Below are positions 59,424-64,000 of a stretch of 64,000 nt of DNA, one piece after another. Source of the stretch: DASZVB01 sp036272055. GTDB lineage: Bacteria > Myxococcota_A > Polyangia > Polyangiales > Polyangiaceae. Each line of letters starts with the position of its first letter. Position 1 is the first letter of the stretch. The position numbers and the translations under genes are program-made. The notes beneath the pieces were generated by a model that saw only the letters and a program-made list of their open reading frames with translations, ran no database searches and was not told the DNA's origin. Where the stretch lies: positions 1-64,000 of the forward strand of contig DATAZL010000047.1 in NCBI GenBank assembly GCA_036272055.1, given 5' to 3'.

Positions 59424-62165
59424 TTACTTTGACTCGAAGAGATCGTCGAATGCGGCTTCGAGCTCGTCGTCGCTCTGGATCTGGCGCATGCCGGCCACGC
59501 CTTGCTGCGGCTGCGCTCTCCGCGGCTCGAGCGCGTCGATGCGATCGCGCACGTCGCGGTATCCGGGATCACGGCGCGCGATCTTCTGGAAGTAGTAGAG
59601 CGCCTCCGGCGTGCTTCGCTTCATCTCGTAGACGGTGCCGAGGTCGTAGTAGAGGCTCATCTCCTGGTCGATCGTCTTCTGCGGCGCGCCGAGCGCGGCG
59701 ATGTACGACTCGGCGGCCTCGTCGAGCTGGCCCAGCTCGAGCTGGATCATGCCGACCATCGCGTTGCTCGTGCACTCGTAGCGGGTGTCTCTCGTCGCGA
59801 GCTTGAACTCGCTGATCGCGTCCGGCAGAAGTCCCATCTCCTTGTACGCGACGCCGAGGTCGTAGTGCGTCGAGCTGTCGGAGTCCGAGATCTGCGCGCG
59901 GACGCCTTCCTTGAACTTCGCGAAGACCTGGTCGACGTCGATGTCGTCGATGTTGCGCAGCGACGTGGGCGGTCGCGACGAGCGCGTCGCTTGCTCGAGC
60001 ACGTCGAGCGCGTCGAGCGACGCCGCCAGATCGAAGGCGCGATCCTCCGCGGTCAAAAGCTCACCGGGGTCGGTCCGCTCGTGGGTGCCGCTCTGAGCAC
60101 CGATCGCGCCGTCGAGCTCGCGCAGGCGCTCCATGATGAGCGGGTGGTTCGGTGCGCGTCCGAGCGCGTCCACGAGGATCGTCCGCGCGTCCTCGACGAG
60201 GCCGCGTGACGTGAAGAACTCCGCTTCCTCGAGCGCTTCCTCGATGAGCTCCACCGGCGCGGCCGACAGCGGCCTTGCGTTCATGCCCGTCGGATCGGGC
60301 AGGCGCGGCGCTTCGAGCGCGCGCCCTGCGTCGGCCGTCTGAGGAACGTCCTCGAGGTAGTCGTCGAGGTCCTCGACGCCGCGCAGATCGAACTGCGAAT
60401 CACGGGCGGAGAACGAGTCCTCCGTCGGACCACGCACGCCGTCGCCCATGCCGTCGGCGATCGCGGCCGTCGCCGAGATCTCCTCGAGGTCGTACGAGGG
60501 GAGGGGCGCGTCCGGGTTGTGGTCGCGGATGAGCTCCGGCTCGGCCACCTCGGTGGTCGTGCTGTCGTAGTGTTCCTCGGTGTACTGCGAGTACGCCGCT
60601 TCGGGCTCGTCGTTGGCCGCGGTCTGCGCGGCGATCTGCTCGAGCATCTCGAACGCGGTCGCGTGCCCCGGCTCGCTGTCGAGCACCCGGTAGAGCTCGT
60701 TCTCGGCGAGCTCGTTCTCGCCCTGATCCATGTGGATCGCGGCGAGGGAGATCATCTCGCCGATCGCGCCGTCGCGGTCGCCGGCGTCGAACAGGATATC
60801 GCGGAGCTTCTGCCTGACCTCGATCGACTGCGGGTCTATCTCGAGGGCGATGCGGAGCGTCTCGATGGCCTTGCTGTACAGGCGAAGACCGCGGAAGGAC
60901 TCGGCGTCGGAGATGGCCTTCCGCGCGTGCGCCCGGATGTCCGCGTCGCTGATCTCTTCGACGCCCTCGAGCTCCTCGTCCTCGACGATGACGTCGGGGG
61001 AGCTTCGCATGAAGGGCCGTCCCGGCTCGTCGTCGAAGATCTCCACGTCGGCATCGGGCTGCACCGAAAGCGAACGCCTCGACATGGGCGCCTCGTCGAA
61101 GTCGAAGTCGTCCTCGACGTCGGGACGTGTCGGTGCGCTCGGCCGGCGCGAGGCCCCGCGCTGCGGATGTACGGAGGGGTCCACCGCCTCGACGTCAGCG
61201 TCCACGTAGCTGGTCGAGTCGGGCATCATCGACGTCGAGTCGCCGCGCAGCAGCGCCTTCACCTGCTCGTCCTCGGGCGCGGCGCGCTCGAGATAACCGA
61301 GCACGTCGGCAAGGATGTCGTCACGGCCCTGCTCGCGCGCGAGCCGGGCCATCTCTTTCTTCACCTCGAGCGCCTTCGGCGCCTGGCCGATCGCGACGAA
61401 CGCGCGCGACAGGAGGTCGAGCACCTCGAGGTTCTTCGGATCGGCCTGGAAGCAGAGCTGAAGCTTCGCGAGCGCCTGGAGGCCGTCCTGGTGACCGCCG
61501 CCGCGCTCGAGATAGAGCTCTGCAGCGACGCGGGCGTAGCGCGCTTCGGCGCGAAAATGCAGGATTCGCTCGACGACCTTCAGCGCGTCGTCGCGGCGCT
61601 GGAGACGGATCAGGAGCTCGGCCGCGGTCCAGAAAGAGTCGATGGCCTCGTCGACGGACTGCACGCGGCAGCACGCCTCGGCGAGGCGCAGGTGCGGTAA
61701 CGGATTGGTCGCGTCGAGGGCGACCATCTTCCGGAACACGTCGATGGCGTCGCGATCGCGTCCGGCGCGCTGCAGCCGCGTCGCTACCTCGTCGTACGCA
61801 GCGAGCGCGTCGCTCGTGAGCCCGAGCTCGGTGTAGATCGTCGCGAGCTTCGGAACGATGTGGCCGTAGCGATCTTCGAGCTGCGGGACGTGCTTCTTGA
61901 TGAGCTCGCGGATCTGCTTGTAGACCGCGATCGCTTTGAGCGCGAAACCCTGCGCCGAGTAGAACTGACCGACGCGATCGTAAGTGGCGATCGCTTCCGC
62001 GTACGCCTCCATCCGCGCTTGCAGATCACCGATCTTCAGCAGAGTCCGAGCGTCGTTCGGATCCTGCTGGATGATCTTTTGGTACTCCTGGATCGCCTTG
62101 TCGAACTTCTTCTTGTCGACGTGCTTTTGAGCGGCCTGGAGTATCTTCTCGCGGTCGACGGCCAA
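59424..62165 (-). CDS. Large tetratricopeptide-repeat protein
   Basis: A 913-residue cytoplasmic protein. TPR repeats fill about residues 1-300 (KKKFDKAIQEYQKIIQQDPN, TLLKIGDLQARMEAYAEAIA) and again about 425-500 and 770-890 (STHYDLGVAYKEMGLLPDAI, YYDLGTVYEMKRSTPEALYY). Acidic, disordered segments (about 305-420, 530-650) join them. No enzyme domain. It probably scaffolds a protein complex. I start at the TTG at 62165, since related proteins begin AVDREKILQAAQKH. An upstream TTG at 62222 would lie inside the predicted -10 region. It is convergent with the repeat array and lipoprotein. Confidence 0.8.
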   Translation of the reverse strand: MAVDREKILQAAQKHVDKKKFDKAIQEYQKIIQQDPNDARTLLKIGDLQARMEAYAEAIATYDRVGQFYSAQGFALKAIAVYKQIRELIKKHVPQLEDRYGHIVPKLATIYTELGLTSDALAAYDEVATRLQRAGRDRDAIDVFRKMVALDATNPLPHLRLAEACCRVQSVDEAIDSFWTAAELLIRLQRRDDALKVVERILHFRAEARYARVAAELYLERGGGHQDGLQALAKLQLCFQADPKNLEVLDLLSRAFVAIGQAPKALEVKKEMARLAREQGRDDILADVLGYLERAAPEDEQVKALLRGDSTSMMPDSTSYVDADVEAVDPSVHPQRGASRRPSAPTRPDVEDDFDFDEAPMSRRSLSVQPDADVEIFDDEPGRPFMRSSPDVIVEDEELEGVEEISDADIRAHARKAISDAESFRGLRLYSKAIETLRIALEIDPQSIEVRQKLRDILFDAGDRDGAIGEMISLAAIHMDQGENELAENELYRVLDSEPGHATAFEMLEQIAAQTAANDEPEAAYSQYTEEHYDSTTTEVAEPELIRDHNPDAPLPSYDLEEISATAAIADGMGDGVRGPTEDSFSARDSQFDLRGVEDLDDYLEDVPQTADAGRALEAPRLPDPTGMNARPLSAAPVELIEEALEEAEFFTSRGLVEDARTILVDALGRAPNHPLIMERLRELDGAIGAQSGTHERTDPGELLTAEDRAFDLAASLDALDVLEQATRSSRPPTSLRNIDDIDVDQVFAKFKEGVRAQISDSDSSTHYDLGVAYKEMGLLPDAISEFKLATRDTRYECTSNAMVGMIQLELGQLDEAAESYIAALGAPQKTIDQEMSLYYDLGTVYEMKRSTPEALYYFQKIARRDPGYRDVRDRIDALEPRRAQPQQGVAGMRQIQSDDELEAAFDDLFESK

Positions 62166-62209
62166 ATGACTCTTTGCTTCGGAAATTGCAGCGTTTTTCT
62201 TACGGTAGA

Positions 62210-62239
62210 AATTTAGCCGCAAGCTACCAGGGGGGTCAA
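62210..62239 (-). promoter_or_regulatory. Promoter of TPR-protein gene
   Basis: On the minus strand TTGACC (62239-62234) and TAAATT (62215-62210) with an 18-base spacer. Transcription would start near 62203, which excludes the upstream TTG at 62222 as a translation start and supports the TTG at 62165. Confidence 0.5.
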
Positions 62240-62453
62240 GGAGACGGCCTCCTTAGGTGTCGCAGCCGGGCCCACATCGCCAATTGGATTTCGGAGTGCA
62301 GGAACGCGCACTTCGATGAGTCGTCATGTGCCGACTACGCGGCGGCGTGAGCTTCGTATTTCGCAAGCTACCGCGCGGGCACGTCCGCCAGGCCCGTATC
62401 TAGTCGTATTCGTTGCCTAGTCGCGGTCGGGGCGCGGGACCGGCCGCCCAATT

Positions 62454-62870
62454 TCAGAATGGCTTCATTACGACCAGAAAGACGACCAGACCAGCGGCCA
62501 GCAGGATTCCTATGGTGAGCGACGGCACCGCCGAGGCGGCTCCGGCCTCACCGGCGGCCACTTTTTTCGCCCGCGCACCCATCACGTGGTGCAGTCCGAT
62601 GACGACCAGCGCGAAGAGGAGCTTCGCGTGCATGAAATGGGTCTTCACGAAGTAGTAGTCAAGATTCAGCGCGAGGCGGCCGACGCCGGCGACGAACGAG
62701 ACCACGAAGGCCGGCACGGCGAGGCCCTTGTAGATCTTCAGCGCGAGCGCGCCGCGGATCTTCGCGTCGCCGTCGCTCGCTTCGATCACCCGGCCGACCG
62801 CCAGGATCGAACCGATCCAGACGACGTTCGCGAACACGTGGAGCGCGACCAGAATGCCGGCAATTCCCAT
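62454..62870 (-). CDS. CopD/HemJ-like four-helix membrane protein
   Basis: A 138-residue membrane protein with four predicted helices (GILVALHVFANVVWIGSILAV, AVPAFVVSFVAGVGRLAL, KLLFALVVIGLHHVMGA, SLTIGILLAAGLVVFLVV). The conserved-looking HVFANVVWIG and FVKTHFMHAKLLF with histidines and a lysine resemble the HemJ (protoporphyrinogen oxidase) and CopD families, which bind haem or copper. I cannot tell which from this. The ATG at 62870 is preferred over a TTG 33 bases upstream. It is divergent from tldD. Confidence 0.65.
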   Translation of the reverse strand: MGIAGILVALHVFANVVWIGSILAVGRVIEASDGDAKIRGALALKIYKGLAVPAFVVSFVAGVGRLALNLDYYFVKTHFMHAKLLFALVVIGLHHVMGARAKKVAAGEAGAASAVPSLTIGILLAAGLVVFLVVMKPF

Positions 62871-62937
62871 GGGCGCGACCTTACAGCGAAACGCAAGTTG
62901 CAAGGGGCTCTAGTAGGCCCCATCTTGCGCTCTACCC

Positions 62938-64000
62938 ATGAACTCCCTGAGCGACGCGTATCGCGCACCATTCGCCCCTGGTGGCTCGAGCGGCATAGAC
63001 GCCGACATTTGTCGGAAGCTCCTGGAAATCGCGCTCGGCCGGGGCGGTGATTACGCAGATCTGTTCTTCGAATACTGCGCGAACGGCGGGCTCAGCTTCG
63101 AGGAAGGGATCACCCGGAGCGCGTCGCGCAGCACGAGCCTCGGGCTCGGTGTTCGCGTCCAGCGCGGTGACGCGACGGGCTACGCCTACGTCGAGGATCT
63201 TTCGTGGGACGCCATGCGCCGCGCGGCCGAAACGGCAGCGCGAATCGCGGGCGGGAGCCCCACCGCGAGCGTCGCTCTCGCGCGCTCCACCCTGCCCGAT
63301 CGCTACGCTCTCGAGAAGCTGACCCTCGACGTGGACGGTCGCGATAAGCGCGCGCTCCTCGAGCGGGCGAGCCGCGCTGCGCTGGCCAAGGATTCGCGCA
63401 TCAAGAAGGTCGAAGCGTCGTTCTCGGAAGAGGTCCGCGAGGTGCTCGTCGCGACGAGCACCGGTTCTTACGCGCACGACGTGCAGCCGCTCATCCGCTT
63501 CGGCGTTCGCGTCATCGCCGAGGACGCCGGCAAGCGTGAATCGGGGCGGAGCGGTGGCGGCGGCCGCATGACCCTCGGATACTTCGACGGCGCGTCACCC
63601 GAGCATCACGCCGAAGAGGCGGTGCGGCAGGCGCTCGTGTTGCTCGATGCGCGACAGGCCCCCGCAGGCCAGATGGAAGTCGTGCTCGCTCCCGGCGATA
63701 GCGGCATTCTTCTGCACGAAGCCGTCGGGCACGGGCTCGAGGCGGACTTCAACCGCAAGGGCACGAGTAACTACACGGGTCAGGTCGGCAAGGACGTCGC
63801 GAGCCCCCTCTGCACCGTCGTCGACGATCCGACGCTCTTCCAGAGCCGTGGCTCCATCAACGTGGACGACGAAGGTGAGGAGCCGAGGAGGAACGTCCTG
63901 ATCGAGGGCGGTGTTCTTCGCGGATACATGCACGACAAGCTGTCGGCCCGACACTTTCGCACGCAGCCGACCGGAAACGGGCGTCGCGAGAGCTTTCAGA
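62938..64000 (+). CDS. tldD: TldD-family metalloprotease, 3' end missing
   Basis: First 354 codons of a TldD/PmbA-family protein; it continues past the window end. The ATG at 62938 gives residues ADLFFEYCANGGLSFEEG and RSTSLGLGVRVQRGDATGYA of the N-terminal domain. The zinc-binding HExxxH is present as ILLHEAVGHGLEADFNRKGT, and the segment PTGNGRRESFQ near the end fits E. coli TldD rather than TldE/PmbA, which lacks the metal motif. TldD/E heterodimers process small peptides such as microcin and antitoxin precursors. Its TldE partner should be just outside. Confidence 0.92.
   Translation, partial: MNSLSDAYRAPFAPGGSSGIDADICRKLLEIALGRGGDYADLFFEYCANGGLSFEEGITRSASRSTSLGLGVRVQRGDATGYAYVEDLSWDAMRRAAETAARIAGGSPTASVALARSTLPDRYALEKLTLDVDGRDKRALLERASRAALAKDSRIKKVEASFSEEVREVLVATSTGSYAHDVQPLIRFGVRVIAEDAGKRESGRSGGGGRMTLGYFDGASPEHHAEEAVRQALVLLDARQAPAGQMEVVLAPGDSGILLHEAVGHGLEADFNRKGTSNYTGQVGKDVASPLCTVVDDPTLFQSRGSINVDDEGEEPRRNVLIEGGVLRGYMHDKLSARHFRTQPTGNGRRESFQ

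Overview
The window is GC-rich, gene-dense chromosomal DNA from a Gram-negative bacterium. The best fit is a myxobacterium (Myxococcota, probably Polyangia-like). That placement is inferred from the LpxD-FabZ-LpxA lipid A genes, an Omp85 protein, Ala/Pro-rich signalling proteins, GAF and TPR proteins, and above all a CarH-type B12 photoreceptor gene beside a carotenoid operon. No rRNA, tRNA, CRISPR array, intact insertion sequence or prophage is visible. Genes are tightly packed, and many neighbours share start/stop overlaps of the ATGA or GTGA type.

Layout. 0-0.8 kb: an intact four-helix-bundle (S23) gene behind a large perfect inverted repeat, facing a broken second copy. 0.8-8.5 kb (minus strand): acetate kinase and phosphoketolase, a B12-binding radical SAM protein and a YfhO-like membrane protein. 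8.7-14.3 kb: a TolC / lipoprotein adaptor / RND efflux operon. 14.3-20.3 kb: ECF sigma factor with a membrane partner, DAHP synthase, Nudix hydrolase, PP2C phosphatase, ribose-5-phosphate isomerase and a phosphodiester glycosidase-like protein. 20.4-27.5 kb: a long Omp85 protein and a heterodimeric ABC exporter with one degenerate ATP site. 27.5-31 kb: lipoprotein, GAF protein, fused uroporphyrinogen-III methyltransferase/synthase.

31.1-42.2 kb is the most interesting region, a light-response island. An RpoH-like sigma gene and a carH gene (minus strand) lie head-to-head with a plus-strand operon. That operon holds a glycosyltransferase-DUF2141 fusion, crtY, a crtE-like prenyl synthase, crtI, crtB, an unknown His-rich membrane protein, a DCC thiol oxidoreductase and a DNA photolyase. 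I see sets of three 11-bp direct repeats (core GTTCA) covering the sigma promoter and the crtY promoter, in each case running into the start codon. Three 11-bp repeats is the geometry known for Thermus CarH operators, so I propose these as CarH operators. crtB carries an apparent 2-nt deletion that splits it into two frames, so either the pigment pathway is blocked or the sequence has an error there.

42.2-51.6 kb: a GT39 glycosyltransferase, a small lipoprotein, valS with an elaborate inverted repeat in its leader, a receiver-domain protein, an extensin-like protein and hrcA. 51.6-64 kb: a dense repeat array, a two-domain cyclic-nucleotide-binding protein with an LtaS-like membrane hydrolase, the skp-lpxD-fabZ-lpxA operon, a lipoprotein, a second repeat array, a large TPR protein, a CopD/HemJ-like membrane protein and the start of tldD, which runs off the end.

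The intergenic DNA is unusually rich in repeats: one dispersed family of UUCG-type hairpin modules at three loci, a shared palindrome at two loci, and short tandem repeats of 31, 18 and 15 bp around the light-response island.
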